DNA of 64,000 bases from Isoetes taiwanensis (GCA_021234155.1 JAJEKV010000065.1:4767594-4831593); one strand, 5' to 3'. Counted from the stretch's first letter, positions 1-12,651 are shown. A program made the numbers and translations. Notes: generated by a model not told the origin, from the letters alone.

Positions 1-1060
1 AAGAACACACAAGTTGTTAAAACTGGAGTCTTTTGCGAAGGACTGGTTTAATCATGACGTGCTTAAAGTTGAGAACAATTCATATGGTATAGAATTACCG
101 GATAGAACAAAGTATAAATGGAACGTTTCTTGTCATAGCTTCCAGGAAATGTTGGCCCAAACAAGGCATACACAGCAACAAAAGTGGCTGCAATATTAGG
201 CCCTCTGTACAGAAGAATTATAAGGATGCATCACAGTAAAAACATAATGTGCGCCTCCAGAAATTACCCAATTGAAGATGTTGCATATCTCAGGTGCACA
301 CGTTGTACGTCAAAAACTTCTATAAGTCGTAACCTCTACAATGCCGAGGACAACAGCAAAAGAAGTTTAGCAAAAAATAAGGGAGAATGTCCAGTACTGT
401 TAGCAAATGAGGGAACGACCATGGTAGTTTACTAGTTTTACGTCTTCCTCCTTTTGATGTCACGTATGAATTAATCATAGTTCTTACTGTCCAGCGTTGC
501 TGGACATTATATCACTATGGTGAAGCAGCAAACAAGGGCTAGAGAGATAAAGGATGCAAGTTATATGGTTTTATTATGCCCCCGTAAATGCTGTGGAAAA
601 ATGTATCTTCATAGATTATAAGCCAGATGCAATGCCTTGCTTTTATTCAACTAAGATTCAACTGTATGCCTTCAAGCTCAAATTTTTGGTAGCTTTTTTT
701 GTCCTTTAGTGTTTATTCTCAAATCTGAAAACATATCATGGTTAGACTAAATGGTCTTCACACAAAGTATTGCCAACATTGTAGGATTCTTCTTAAGGTG
801 TCGAATGACTAAGTGATCTCAAATTGATGTTCTTCTCCTACCAGCTAAATTGTCATTGTTGGAGTTTCAGATGGCATGAACTGAAAAAACAGCGCCGAGA
901 ATTCAAATTTCTTGCCTCTTCCTCCTTTTGATGTCATGTCTTACTCATCAACTCCTCTAGCTCAAGACACACGTAGTCTCACTAGCTAAATGCTTGATTT
1001 AAATAACATACAGGTATAGCATAGAAATGTTATCTTTGTAGAATTTTATTAGGCCCGCAC
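1..1060. other. No recognisable gene; probable intron of the PHAF1-like gene
   Basis: No conserved protein was recognised on either strand. Two short plus-strand ORFs (14-199 and 184-435) match no family I know. The stretch lies immediately downstream (minus strand) of exon 3 of the PHAF1-like gene, so it is most simply part of a long intron. I searched by eye for the next expected exon, which encodes the conserved IGGPSTL region, and did not find it. Confidence 0.4.
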
Positions 1061-2447
1061 CTGGGAGCGAGCTTCAAAACGAAGATGAAACCCGTGATCT
1101 GGGAAGCTTATCACCAAGTCATAATGTAGCGGCTCCTGGCATAAGGAGACAGAAATAAACGTAAAATCAGAGCATGCAAAAACCCATGGGAAGGATTATT
1201 AGCATATGAGAAAGAAATACAACCATGAAAAATCATACTGTTGTCTTAGACCATAGAAAGAGAACTTGAAGCAAGCATGAGTCAAGGATAAATAAGCATG
1301 TATTGGCACCAAAACTCTCTAAGTCTACTTTGACAGGTCCAGAATAATAGTTTTTGTTTGCACGTTGGGTCTTTGTCGAGAATAATTTGTTCCACATACT
1401 TGCCGATTTCAAGTTCCTAGTGTTGATTACTTTTCCTAAAATAGCTCCTTCTCCTGCTCGGGGCTTCTTTACCTTTGCCATATAATAAATACTGGCACTT
1501 TCAGGTCCATGTGGTCAGAACTGATTCACTCAGAAAAGCTCTGCATATTATACCGACATCGAATTTGAAGGACAAGTTATATCTACATGTACAGCCTTCT
1601 ATGATAACAAGGCAAGAATGCCAATAACTAAGCAGACTCCAAGAATCAGGAAAGACGCTACAATGTAAGAGATGTCTGCTTAAAAAGCAAGCCAAGATGC
1701 ACTACTTTTTAAGAAAGTGAAATGCCACTGAAACAAAATAACAAAACAACACGAAGGCAGGCATAGGAGGTGTTTTGCTAAGTCCCATCGCCACGAGGAT
1801 TCTACCTTGCATTATTAGGTAAACATAAAGAAGTCCAATTGCCCGTCGTGATGACTCACACAATTGTTCAAGACCAGTGAAGGATCTAGGCAATTCCATT
1901 GTCAGGGAAAACAAATTCTATAAATCATTGTCAAAACCTATGCATTAGGTTTCTAGCTTAAGAATTTCATCACGTCAGAGACCATCCATGCAAAAATCAT
2001 ATGAATGTTATACATAAATAGAAGCAGCAATCAGGAAATACCTCATCGTTGTACTTAATTTGGACTACATCAAATACAGATCTATGTTGCTCTACGTAAG
2101 CAAGGGCCTCGCAGACAGGCATCCCTGCAAAATTAAGATCCACCAAATTGAGTTGAATATACTTCCAAAATTGTATAACTGAGCATAAACATGGGCATCC
2201 GCATCTAACATAAGAAACACCATGAAAGGGCCAAATACGCATAGACAGCTGGCATTAAAGCCATAACAATTGGGAGGGGAACGAGAATACACAATTGCAG
2301 ATATGTAATTTTACAACAGATTCATAATTCCACGACGAAATGCTAGCTTAATGGAAATACAAAAGTCTAAGAGATTGGTAGGAGCATACCCAGAGTAAAA
2401 GCTCCGAGTCCGGCCCCAGGACGCAAATCTAGGGTGAGAGCGCTCAT
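1061..2447 (-). CDS. PHAF1: PHAF1/UPF0183 family protein, first three coding exons
   Basis: This is the 5' part of a gene on the minus strand. Exon 1 is 2447-2390 (start codon at 2447-2445, 19 codons plus 1 nt), exon 2 is 2124-2042 (83 nt) and exon 3 is 1135-1061 (75 nt, ending in CAG before GTGCGG). All junctions are GT-AG and the phases join without a gap. The peptide starts MSALTLDLRPGAGLG, continues through FTLGMPVCEALAYVEQ and reaches LVISFPDHGFHLRF. This is the conserved N-terminus of the UPF0183 family (human C16orf70/PHAF1, phagophore assembly factor; plants keep one uncharacterised homologue). Exon 3 has EARSQ where the family usually has DPWSQ. The family is about 400 aa, so most of the protein is missing and should lie left of position 1. 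From known biology, animal PHAF1 acts in autophagosome formation; a plant role is inference. The gene looks intact as far as it can be read, but it could be a truncated copy. Confidence 0.85.
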
Positions 2448-2644
2448 GACTGCCCTCTTCCGGCCGCCCTGAACGAGAGTGTTGATCAAGGGAAAGGCAT
2501 ATTCGAGTTGGAAACGTGTATACCTCGAGTGCAATTACAGACTGATACGTATCGTCGTTCATGGTCTGTGCAAATAAATTCATTTCCGTTTGGGAAAATT
2601 CCCTGTATTTTTGCACATTTATTAAAATGCCCTTGTATTTTTGG

Positions 2645-2790
2645 GTTGCCCCTAGGGGGCAAACCCTGGCATATCCTAGGTATATGCTCGAATATACCTA
2701 AGATATGCTGGTGATTGCTCCAAACCCTTTGTTGCCTGTAAACTGGCAATCTCATGCGTTCTAAACCGCGGATGTTCCAACTGGGTAACT
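2645..2790. repeat. Dispersed repeat R1, copy 1
   Basis: Begins GGGTTGCCCCTAGGGGGC, followed by alternating tokens such as GGTATATGCTCG and AGATATGCTGG, then GATTGCTCCAAA and GTAAACTGG. The same order of blocks is found at 28685-28830. The copies differ by small indels and substitutions, so this is an old repeat family. The class is unknown and no coding capacity is visible. Confidence 0.7.
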
Positions 2791-2970
2791 GGCAGGGCAG
2801 CAAGCAAGCAAGTGGCTACGGCATCAAGCAAGCAATTGGTTTCACTCATCAGCATTTTGGCAAGCAAGCAATCAGTCAGTTGCAGAGCAAATGAATTTCC
2901 AAAGGTGATTTGTGCATTTCGTTTCTGGATTTTTCAGGAGGATTTCTGGTTTCTTGCGTTTTTGCATAAC

Positions 2971-3181
2971 ATTTCTGGTTTCATAGCATGAGTGCAGTCC
3001 AAAGAGTAAACTACTGTGTCATTTTAGCGATAGCATCAGGCAAGCAAACGTTTTGGGTTTGTAAACTTCAAACTATTTCTAGTTTCATGGCATGAGTGCA
3101 GCCAAAGGGTGAAAGATTGTGGCATTTTAGCGATAGCATCAAGCAAGCAAAAGTTCTTGGTTTGTAAACTTCAAACTATTT
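2971..3181. repeat. 103-bp tandem duplication
   Basis: Two adjacent units start at 2971 and 3074. Each contains GCATGAGTGCAG, then CATTTTAGCGATAGCATC, AAGCAAGCAAA and TTTGTAAACTTCAAAC. Identity is roughly 85-90% by eye. Not coding. Confidence 0.85.
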
Positions 3182-4446
3182 GCAGAACCAGTATGCCTCT
3201 TATAGCAGGTCGTGGGCCAACAGTTCATTGCAGAGACGGTGTTCCTTTCTAGGCCATTTGCAATACCCATGTCAGCCTTATGACATCTCAATCTAGCTTT
3301 GTTAGCTCAGTCTTAGGCTTAGATTTGTGTGCAAGCTTCTCTTTGGCAATATTTTCTCTGCCATCTTTGCAACAGCAGAACCTTCCAAGCTTTTGAGCAT
3401 CCAAGCTGTTGAGTTGTTAAACTCTTTTCCAGCTGTTGCGTTGAGTTGTTTCCAAATGCGTTAAATTACCATTATATGCTAACATAAATGCAAAACTTGG
3501 CGTAAGTTGGAGTTATTACAGATATCTAAATTAGATATTTATCAGATATCTGATTTTACAAGAATATTCCAATTTTGTTTTTTAACCTTCAGGTCTCCGC
3601 AATGTTCGCTTACCTTAGGTTTTGATGTTTGCGGACTTTAAGAACGAACCTATCTTCAGAGCAAGCTGAAGCAGCATAGAGCACAGGCTGAGAGGACAGG
3701 TAATGTGGTTCTTCTTATTAGGTGTATGCTTTGGCCTCAAACAACATAGGACTCAGGAGCTTCGTAGTCTTGCTTGCATTGCAATACGGTCTTTTTAGAT
3801 CTCTCTGATTGTGGTATATACCGATGGCATTCGAGATCTATCTCTATATGTGTCTGCATCTTGAGTGCCATGGAGATTCTTTAAATTGCCAGTATGTTTA
3901 TATCTGACATTGTTTGCAATAAAATATACCTTAGAGGCACTCAACAGGTTTTATTTGGAAGCTACGCACCTTTTTGATAAGTTTGTTGTCATTTGTATTT
4001 TGTTGTTTGGTGTGCTTAGCTTATAGTAACCCCTTTTCTATAAACACAATTTTCGTTTAATTTACTTGGCAAAATAGAAAGTTATTTGAAAAATGGTCTA
4101 TTTTGATTCCTGGATTTTCGTTTTATTTGCTTGATTTTGATTTTGTCACACTTACCATGCTGTGTTCTTTGTAGTTGTGTTCCAAAGCATTCTCAATAAA
4201 TGCCCTTTATTTCTATCTGATAGGTTGTGGCCAAGTTTATAATCAACAAGTGTTACAAAGACTTGAAGGTAATACGTGGTTCTGTACATTGATCAATGAT
4301 AGTCCAATCTGGCCATTCGATGCAATAGACATTTCTTTTGCATATGTGCAACCATAATTCTATCTCTATGGAGTATATCTTATTTGACAGTTGCATTGGC
4401 ACATGATAAATGCACCCTTCAAATGTCATCCAGCATTAGATCCTCC
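3182..4446. other. Spacer without a recognised gene
   Basis: AT-rich non-coding sequence on both strands. No ORF resembles a known family and no clear repeat structure was seen. It ends at the left TSD of the truncated LINE. Confidence 0.5.
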
Positions 4447-6291
4447 AACATCAAATATGTCCCCTTGCCCCGTTATTGTTCACTATTGTGGCAGAGGTAT
4501 TGTCCCAGCTATTCTCTTCGGCTACTCAAGATGGCGTAATTCAGGGATTGACTATGGAAGGATGGTTCTCAAGAAGTGTGTAATCAGTATGCCGATGATA
4601 CATTTCTCTTTCTAGTGGTTGAGGATGATAATCTTCAGAATGCTTTGGACTCTTTCTCCCTGGCATCAGGGGGTCTTGTTGGATGGTTAAAGTGCTCTGC
4701 TTTATGGACTTTGGATGTGGATGTTCCTCCCTGTATTTACGAGTATCCGTGGAAAGTGCTTCCTCAAGGGAAGGCCACTAAACTCTTGGGCATTCCTGTA
4801 GGTATACGATTCTACCCCGGATGCATGGGATGTTATAGTGGAAGGCCTCGTAAGCATCTTTTGGTGGAATACTGACTAAGCTTTCTCCGGCAGTTGATAG
4901 TAGTTGCTAAGCATGTTCTCAAAGAACACTCATGTGTATATGGCATCGGCCAGGTTTGCGTGTTGTCGCAATTGTCCGTAACTTCATTTGGGCAGGTCTA
5001 GGTTTGATTGACTTTCATTTACAGAGTAAAATTATGATATCTAAGTTCATTTGTCGCTACTTGGTGGGTATGGTACATTCGGCCGAATGAGATGGTTGTG
5101 CAAGCACTTGGGCGCTGTATTCCTTTTGGGAAACCGGCACTTAGGCGCTTCTTCCTTGGTGTCTCTTTTTATCGCCTTCCCATATCCGAATGCTTCCCCT
5201 TCTTGAAGGGACCGCTTTGATTATTAGGAGACAGCTCGTGTGCTATTTAAGATTAATCCGTGTGTGCCATAGGTAGGTTCTCCGTGTTGGTGGATTTCTA
5301 GATAATCACATGCCTCTCGGTGCTATCAACATACATCCATTGACTCTTGGCGCTGGAGGCTTGGCCGGGTATTCTCACGCTTGGTGCTTAGTATGAGGCA
5401 AGGACACCTGTTGACTTGGGATGCTTTTCGACTAAGTTTATGCTATCTCGATGGGTCGAGCTCGCGGGCAAAGCCGGTCGACATTCTCGCCGACGCCCTT
5501 CACAATCGCTTGATGTGCCTATTTGACCGGGTCCCCAAATTGTTAATGCATGTCATCTTGTGCATTCGCTATATCAAAAGTCGGGTTGATATTGACATTG
5601 TCCCCCTTAGATGGTTGGCAGCCCGCATTCCCCTCCCTCGGAAGCGTATGTAGTCCCGGGTCCGAATAAATTGATGCATCCCAAAGTTTCTACCTTATGG
5701 TGGCAACTCCTTCACGTATCGCCTCATGTTAATGTGTTGGTTCATAAGTTTTATCCCCGCATTTCATAACTCGGCCCACCGTGTAAGCAGCAAGTTGAGA
5801 GTCTCGAGGTTAATCGCTTCTTTCTATATGACCAAGTTCACCCGGTTTGGTCACTAAGTTATTATCTCTCTTCCATGTGGTCTTGACTAGCCAACAAAGC
5901 TTCTCGCCATTTATTCTTCCACTTGGAATAGCTTGCAAAGAATGTGGCTTTCCAATTTAGCTTTAGGCTGGTTGTTGTGGTCTATTTGGAAAAGAAGGCG
6001 AATGTGTATCTTCAAAGGCTTATCAATTAGTGTCGACCAACTTCTTCACGAGGCACAAAACAGATTGGTGATGGCATACCTATGTTCTCAGCTTGCTCCT
6101 GAGAAAAAATGTTTGATTTTTGAGGAATATTTGGGTATCTTATTTTATGCATGGACAGGTGGCTACACTTAGTGGATTATCTTTATCTGCTGAGATTTTA
6201 TTCCTGTCTCTGCATCTATGTGTGTACTTCTTCTGGAATATTGAATAAGAGTTTGTCGTCCTTCAAAAAAAAAAAAAAACATCAAATATGT
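4447..6291 (+). mobile_element. 5'-truncated LINE with 14-bp TSD
   Basis: The element body is 4461-6277. It starts abruptly inside the reverse transcriptase at CPLAPLLFTIV and, after a frameshift near 4570, continues with QYADDTFLFL (YADD codons 4588-4599), KATKLLGIPVG and, much later, the LINE C-terminal signature WLLWSIWKRRRMCIF near 5980. It ends CGTCCTTC followed by a poly(A) run (6265-6279). AACATCAAATATGT occurs at 4447-4460 and again at 6278-6291, so it is a target-site duplication. Many stops and frameshifts make it a dead copy. The 3' tail resembles the minus-strand LINE end at 60232-60591, so the two probably belong to one family. Confidence 0.92.
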
Positions 6292-6424
6292 AAATTGAAT
6301 GGCGCATGTTGTAACTTATAAATTATCTTTTTGTTGGTTGAATGCCACTTTCTTATATTATTGAGAAAAGAACAATGAAAATGTGTCGATTTTTCTAGCA
6401 CTGTTATCAGGTTCATGCAGATTG

Positions 6425-6502
6425 GCACAGACAAACCAGTAGCTGCAATTGCAATCTTATGGGTTGAGTGCACAGATAAACCAGTAGTTGCAACTGCAAT
6501 TT
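6425..6502. repeat. 45-bp tandem duplication
   Basis: GCACAGACAAACCAGTAG starts at 6425 and a near-identical unit starts at 6470. The copies differ by a few transitions. Confidence 0.75.
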
Positions 6503-7700
6503 TTTGGTTACCATGGAGAAGTTCGAATAAAGTCGGTGCTTCGGGAATATAGCTTAGCTGATGGTGTGATGAACCACCTGTTATAAATAAGAAATGAAAG
6601 CTAAAAACTTTGGCAACATGTGCTGAAATTAATATACAAAGAAAAAAAAAAGCATCTAAGCACACAAGGATTTATTTCCATGGCAACATCCACGCTGATC
6701 TGTAATGATGGGTATCATGGATCTATTTATTGAAACTGTACCTTAGAGCAGTCCAATAGTAGTCATTTGTCTAAAAAGATATTCAAGTATATTGGACTTA
6801 TATGGTTCATGGTTTGGGTTTGAATCTTTATTAAAATCCCTGTTACACGTATCCTTCTAAATTTTTTAAGCTTTAGGCTTATCTTTTGACTAATTTAAAA
6901 GAGTAATTTCTTGATCTTATATTGCATAAAGAATGCTCACTCAATTCAAGGCTTGAGTCTTGACTAATGTAGAAAATTTAGTTGATCTTGATTGGATAAA
7001 GAATGCTCACCAAATTCAAGTTGTTAATGTTATGTATAATGGACATGCATAAACAAAAGAAAACACACTGGTCAACATGTGCTATAAGGCATCTCATATT
7101 GTGCAGCTTGGCAACTTTAAACTTGAATTTTCAAGAGAATTAGAATGTTAGTAAATGTACTTGCCATGTGGCATCGTATCATTGTGAGATAAGATAGATT
7201 GACGTCTGATTGCTGATACTGCACCTAAATTTCTGAAACTAGAAATAGTGCCCAGCATCAAACATCATTATCGGGACAACAAATGTATACAGGAAAAGGA
7301 TATGACTACAGAGGGTTGATGGGCAGTGGTACATGAAGCCTAGAGCAAGCCAAGAAAAGGCAGAGAACATTGATGGCGAGCTAAAGCACATAAAGCTCAA
7401 AATAAGGATAAACGGAATGAAAAGGCCTCGTCAGTTTGAGGATAGCTGCAACGATCAGTCTTGTTTGCAGAGAGTTGATGCATGATGCCATAAAAAGATA
7501 AGTTGCGGCTACAAAATGGGTTATGGCGAGTTGTTTCTCCTTGCCTGGAAGTTTCGCGATGGAGAGTTGTCTTACAAGGATGAGAGCACAATTTATTTGT
7601 CTGAGATGGCCAATCCAGTTGTTGATCAAGAATGGGGATGCAATGCCATAGAGACATAAATTCAAGATTCTATCCATGAGAACAGTAAACTACTCAGTTA
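6503..7700. other. Spacer; contains one diverged direct repeat
   Basis: No gene recognised. A degenerate direct repeat is visible at about 6890-6955 and 6958-7022, sharing TTGACTAAT, TTGATCTT and TAAAGAATGCTCAC. Minus-strand ORFs at 7381-7677 have no recognisable domain and are probably chance. Confidence 0.5.
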
Positions 7701-7799
7701 CATACACAATTTGATCGAGGGGTACTTGTGGATGGGCTTGTACATGAATGTAGCGAAACTACAAACTGATTGTAAGAACATGGTAGGGGTCTACTTTAA

Positions 7800-7915
7800 T
7801 TTAAACATAGATTGTAAAAACATGACTTCACGATTATATTTAGGCCGCTTCACCCTCCAGCCACAGAGGGCAACCCTTTGTGCGCAGCAACTTGTTAGTA
7901 TTTATTAAAATGCCC
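7800..7915. repeat. Dispersed repeat R2, copy 1
   Basis: GATTGTAAAAACATGACTTC, TTTAGGCC, CTTCACC and GTGCGCAGCA recur in the same order at 33490-33590. The 3' neighbour TTTATTAAAATGCCCTT also occurs at about 2620, just before repeat R1, suggesting related element ends. Class unknown. Confidence 0.65.
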
Positions 7916-8136
7916 TTAAGGACAATAATTCGCCTTGTGCATAAGATCTCGTGTGCTCCAGCTAAAATGAATAAGGGGAACATTGTCCAGTGTAGTTGGT
8001 CACTTTGGTGCTATGTTATTAGTGTGCCGCCACGTGTGGGTTTAACCACCTAAACCTGCCCTGTTTAAGAAATCAAGGTTAACTATTCCACTGTCTAACT
8101 ATTTAGCAATATTTTGACAGATTATATTGAGAGTTG

Positions 8137-8196
8137 AACTCGATTTTTACTCCATCGTTCAAACCCAACTCGATTTTTACTCCATTGTTAAAACCC
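8137..8196. repeat. 30-bp tandem duplication
   Basis: AACTCGATTTTTACTCCAT occurs at 8137 and again at 8167, each followed by a GTT-AAACCC block. The two units differ at only a few positions. Confidence 0.8.
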
Positions 8197-9104
8197 ACTG
8201 ACATAGAACATGAAAAAATTCAGGCGAACACGCCTCTCATTGCTTTTGTTATGCCTATACTCTCTTTGATACGTATGCGCTTTCATGTTAAGGAGATGGT
8301 TAATAACAACATAGAAGATGCCACTCTAATAGCACAGGTGCTTATAGTTCCTCAAAGGCGTTTGAGGTCTTTGAAGTTCCACACATAGAGAACTATATGC
8401 GCTGACTCCTTTAAAACAATGCATGCTCGTTGGCCATATATTAATATTCAAATTTATCTCCCATCATCCAAGTACTAATAATCAAATTTCCCGTCGGTGT
8501 AAATATAGTGTGTTCAAAATTCCCGTGTTGAATCAAATTTCAGAATCCTCTTAAAGAACCTACGTTCCTAGTGTGGCTTTTCATTCCCTTTCAATGACGC
8601 CTTTATTTTTTACCATTGTTGGCGCCTTGAGTTCGACGGGCAGCAACCCCCACAAATGCCTGATATTTTTGGTATATTGTGCTTGAATATACCTTGTGTT
8701 TGATATTTGTTTAACACATTATATGTCGTCATTCTACCAATAAGAAATATCGTCTTTATTCGATTAGTTATATTAATTCGTAACAATTTTTTAATCTTTC
8801 ATTATCAAAAAGGCTTTCTTGACTAGTTTGAATTAAAATCAATGGTTTGGGAGGCAAATGGAGGCTAAAAAATAGATTTAAAGGCAAAATGGAGGAATCA
8901 ATGCAAGAGGGTGGAAAGAAAAAAGGCTCAAAAACATGGAATCACAGCAGAATCCCCACGTTAACAAAGGTTTAGTGTTACCAGAACTTGCGACATCTTT
9001 CAAGCTTCGAATCGACTTGTACAAATTGCCCAAATGATCTCTCCTCTCAAATCCTTTGTGAAATATCCTACAATTGTAGTTGTAACTAACAACAGGTGTA
9101 GTAA

Positions 9105-9300
9105 AATTCAAGTACTTAGCATACCGTACTGGAAAACGGTACGTACGGAATGAAAAATGCAATGTCTTTATGTTCAATTTTGGTAGTTTTTAAGATGAAT
9201 AAAATATATACTTTATACATATAGTATGTACCTTGTAAGTATTTTATATGTACAATATGTATCTTATAAGTACGTACGCATTTTAAACAATACGTCGTAT
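9105..9300. repeat. Dispersed repeat R3 (TACG-rich), isolated copy
   Basis: Contains CAAGTACTTAGCATAC, AAAATGCAATGT, AATTTTGGTAGTTTT and a series of TATTTTATA/GTAC blocks. The same order is seen at the right ends of the two long direct repeats (55370-55606 and 62830-63160). It is repeated DNA with no coding potential, and may be a small non-autonomous element. Confidence 0.65.
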
Positions 9301-9304
9301 TGTC

Positions 9305-9398
<94 letters not shown>

Positions 9399-9422
9399 GT
9401 GCTTGTGTGTGTGTGTGTGTGT
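9305..9422. repeat. (TTG)n microsatellite followed by (TG)n
   Basis: About 31 uninterrupted TTG triplets (9305-9398) followed, after a GCT interruption, by a (TG)n run to 9422. The poly-valine ORF across it is an artefact of the repeat. The uninterrupted length implies a young, length-variable locus. Confidence 0.97.
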
Positions 9423-9429
9423 TTAGCAC

Positions 9430-11054
9430 GTTGAAAGCTTAGAGGTACATTAAAAGCTTAGAGGTTCAAAAGTCCAAGGAATATGACCATGACTTAACCA
9501 TCAGAGATATCGCCAAGGTCTGCCACAACTGTTGTGAGAAAAATCCTATAGACTATAAGTATAAAGCATTGATTGCCAGGAACATTGAAAACGTTAAGGA
9601 ATCTAGAGAAAGCTCCACTAAAAAGGCAAAATACCCTGATCATCTGCATCACTTGCTTCATCTATTTCATCTACTTTTTGATATCACCCATACATTGAAC
9701 TCTGATTCATCTACTCTACCAGCGTCATCTGCATCACATGCTTCTTCTTTTGAAAATTGCAACCAAAAATTTTATGATAATTGGAAATTCGGATTTGAGT
9801 GTCACCTTTTATGCTTTTACGTTCTCTGCTTATGTTCTGGTAAACAATTCTCTATGTGATCAATTTAATGTTATATCTGAGGACATGCATTGTAAAAATT
9901 TCTGAGTTAAGTCAATAGATCCGGCACTGATTGAAAGAAAACACCATGAAGCTATAAATATTTAGGACTTAATAAACTATATTGTAAAACTAGGACAATT
10001 AACACTGGTACTGATATGGTAAAAACGATTAATGATAGACAGGTCAATTGGTCCACCCCGATAAAAGCAAAGATAGGAGAATGAGAGGGAGTAATGGGAA
10101 GAACAGAAACAAATCACACGTATTCAGTTAAACAGACAACGAAAAAATACAAGTACAGCTGACAATGACGGACCGTATAGAAGAAGGGGATAGTATTAGA
10201 CATTTAGGATATATGCTGAACATGAGGGATATTTTATACAACCTAGATATAATACAATACCAGTACGCATAGGCATAGCTCGTAGGTCATAGATTATTAA
10301 GCAAGTAGATATACAATAATTCTACGCGTACTGTATGACCCACGCATCATTATTAAATCGATGTGAGCATCTACAGTAAAATCCTCTGATACACATGTTA
10401 TGATGGTATTGTCAAAGAACCTATGCATAAACAAGAAAACATGTGAAAAATACGCAAGAAATACGCGGAGTTTAACAAAGAATCTTATATATAACGAAGA
10501 ATTAAAATTACAATAGCCTGAAGGCAAGAAGGTACACAAGACACTGGCGTTGAACCAGAATGGTTCGACAAGAATAGGTTCCTCAATATATATCTAGATC
10601 AATGAAGCAAACATTAATTAATTTGAGAAATTTGGAATCCTATTGTTTAAATTTGGTTTTTCCGGCGTCCCCAAAATTTTTTGGAATTTTTCTTTAATTT
10701 GATTTCCTAAGGTTTTGAGGGTTTTAGCGACCGGAAAAAGATTCCGGTTCTCCAAAAATCGGGCATTTTGGTTATACTATGATTTCGAAATTGGAATTTT
10801 TCGGTGACTTGGCATATTGGACGGTTGGGAAACATTGACAGCATCGGAATGCTACAGTGCCGTGGTGGAGAGCTGGGATCGGGCTGTTGCTTTCTTGCTT
10901 TGATGGCATAGATGGTGAGCAATAAAGTGGATGCTTAGCGAACTGGTTATTTTCGGTATTGCTCCCGTTGTTGTTATTTGTTTCTCTAGGTTTTGCTTGG
11001 CATCCTCACAAGAGTGTTTCTTCGTCTCACTTCAGCAATTTGCTAGCTTTGCAG
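9430..11054. other. Spacer without a recognised gene
   Basis: A 96-aa ORF at 9569-9859 has a His/Leu-rich stretch but no family signature. The rest is AT-rich non-coding sequence. The last 100 bases before 11055 read as a polypyrimidine-containing intron leading to the RhoGAP exon. Confidence 0.5.
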
Positions 11055-11293
11055 GATGTTTTGAGAGAGTTACCGTCATCGCCCGTGCCGACACCCCGTT
11101 GCACAGCTCTCTTGGAAGCCCATAGTAAGGGGTTTTCCTGTGTAGGATCTGTAGTTAATTTCGTATACTATTTCTAGACTATTACCTAACTATCTTTCTG
11201 GGTAGGGCTTGAAGGCAAGGAAGCACGTGTTATGTCTATGAAGTTAGCTGTTGCTGATACCTTTCCCCAACCAAATCGGCGTCTTTTGCAGAG
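11055..11293 (+). pseudogene. REN1-type RhoGAP, two-exon fragment
   Basis: Two exons with exact phase continuity: 11055-11124 (preceded by TTTGCAG, followed by GTAAGG) and 11206-11293 (preceded by GGGTAG, followed by GTATGA). Joined across the phase-1 intron they encode VLRELPSSPVPTPRCTALL, then EAHRLEGKEARVMS and DTFPQPNRRLLQR. This matches the C-terminal half of the RhoGAP domain in plant REN1-like (PH-RhoGAP) proteins, where ETFPEPNRRLLQRIL is highly conserved. Such proteins stimulate GTP hydrolysis by ROP GTPases at the plasma membrane. The following exon, expected to encode the MAPLLLRP region, was not found downstream, and no upstream PH or GAP exons were seen. It is therefore probably a gene fragment, possibly moved by the neighbouring Helitron. 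The exons themselves carry no stop codons. Confidence 0.75.
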
Positions 11294-12651
11294 GTATGAA
11301 TAGCATCTGATTGTGACACAATTCTGAAAGGGATAGAATATTGTTTTTGTGCTTGATTGCGGATAGTATTTCTCAATTTTGGAACAATGTATGGTTCATG
11401 TCTTACATGAGCAGACAGATAGTTTGCTCAACTACAACATGCTGACTGGTGGGTCTTGACTGTAATCTGTAAACTATTTCTGTTGTTTAATACCAGCTAT
11501 TTGGTTTCATGGAGTCAAGGTACTCTTCTATCTTAAAGGTTTTAGATGCATTTGTGCGCAGACTACACATGTTATAATCTTTGCTTCATATCTGAGGCAT
11601 AAATAAATGGTATATCTGGAGCTCCCAGGTGCTTATGGAGGAAAATATATACTGCTGAATGTAAATGACATTCATTACTTGGTTTTCCAATTATGTTGCA
11701 TGCCGACTTGAACCTATCATGCATAAATTGCTGCTCTTTTATATACATATATATGATGGCTATGGTGCTCTATTGTTTAGTCCAGTATATTTCCAGAGTA
11801 AGTGGGAGAGCAATCTTGGTTTTCCTTTCCTTCCATGTTTTGATGCTATATTGATTTGTATTTGTATATGCCATCCTTAATTTGCAATTTCATTTGAAAT
11901 GGTGCGTTAAACAGGGTGATTTCTTGCAGTTATGTATAGAACTAAGAATAACTTTGTTTTTGGAGCAGGAGCAGGTCATTTTCGGATTTTGTAGACAACA
12001 TGGGAGCATAATGGAGCTGACCTTTTAGAGCATAACAGTTTTGCAGCTGAGGTGATCTTCAAGTTTCTTCTAATAGTCTATTGTTGACGTGGATTAAATG
12101 CTTTAAACCTGCATGTGCTTTAAACCTGCATCATAGCTTGGATTAAAGCATTATCTTAGATTTAGTGTAAGTCATTGTGTATTGTTGAATGCATTTATCA
12201 TGTGTAGACTGTGAATTTGGATATAGTTTTACACCATCATCTTGGTAAACGAATACCCCACAAGAACAAACAGAAGGTACAGTTGCCACATCTCGCATCA
12301 TAGGCAAAGGCAAATTGTGTCTAATTTGTGTGTCGTCTACTGCATAGGATTCAAGCATAGATTCAGGCTTGGATTCATGCTTTAGGCAATTTTGATTTAA
12401 ACGATGCGTTGTCATTTTAGTCTTCCATTCTTTTTAAAATGCTAGAAGAATGTATCTCATTGAATTGCCTTTTAGGGACTCGCTATGTGCTAAGATTCTT
12501 CATGCGGAGGCAAAATCTCACAAGTAGGTTACAAGAACAAGGTTTGCTATTTGATCTTTCTCGACTTTTGCTACTATATGTCCTTTAAATGGCATTCCTC
12601 ACTTTAGCCATCTCCAATTCTAAATGTAATTCTGCTCTGCAACTTAGTGGA

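Noticed and set aside
1702-1914. A small membrane protein on the minus strand
   Set aside because: It lies within the intron between exons 2 and 3 of the PHAF1-like gene. A nearby FVFPDNG peptide in another frame looked like an exon, but the true exon 3 is at 1061-1135.
9226-9426. A poly-valine protein
   Set aside because: It is a translation of the TTG microsatellite.
11294-12650. Further RhoGAP exons downstream
   Set aside because: Read for the expected MAPLLLRP and GEC blocks; none found.
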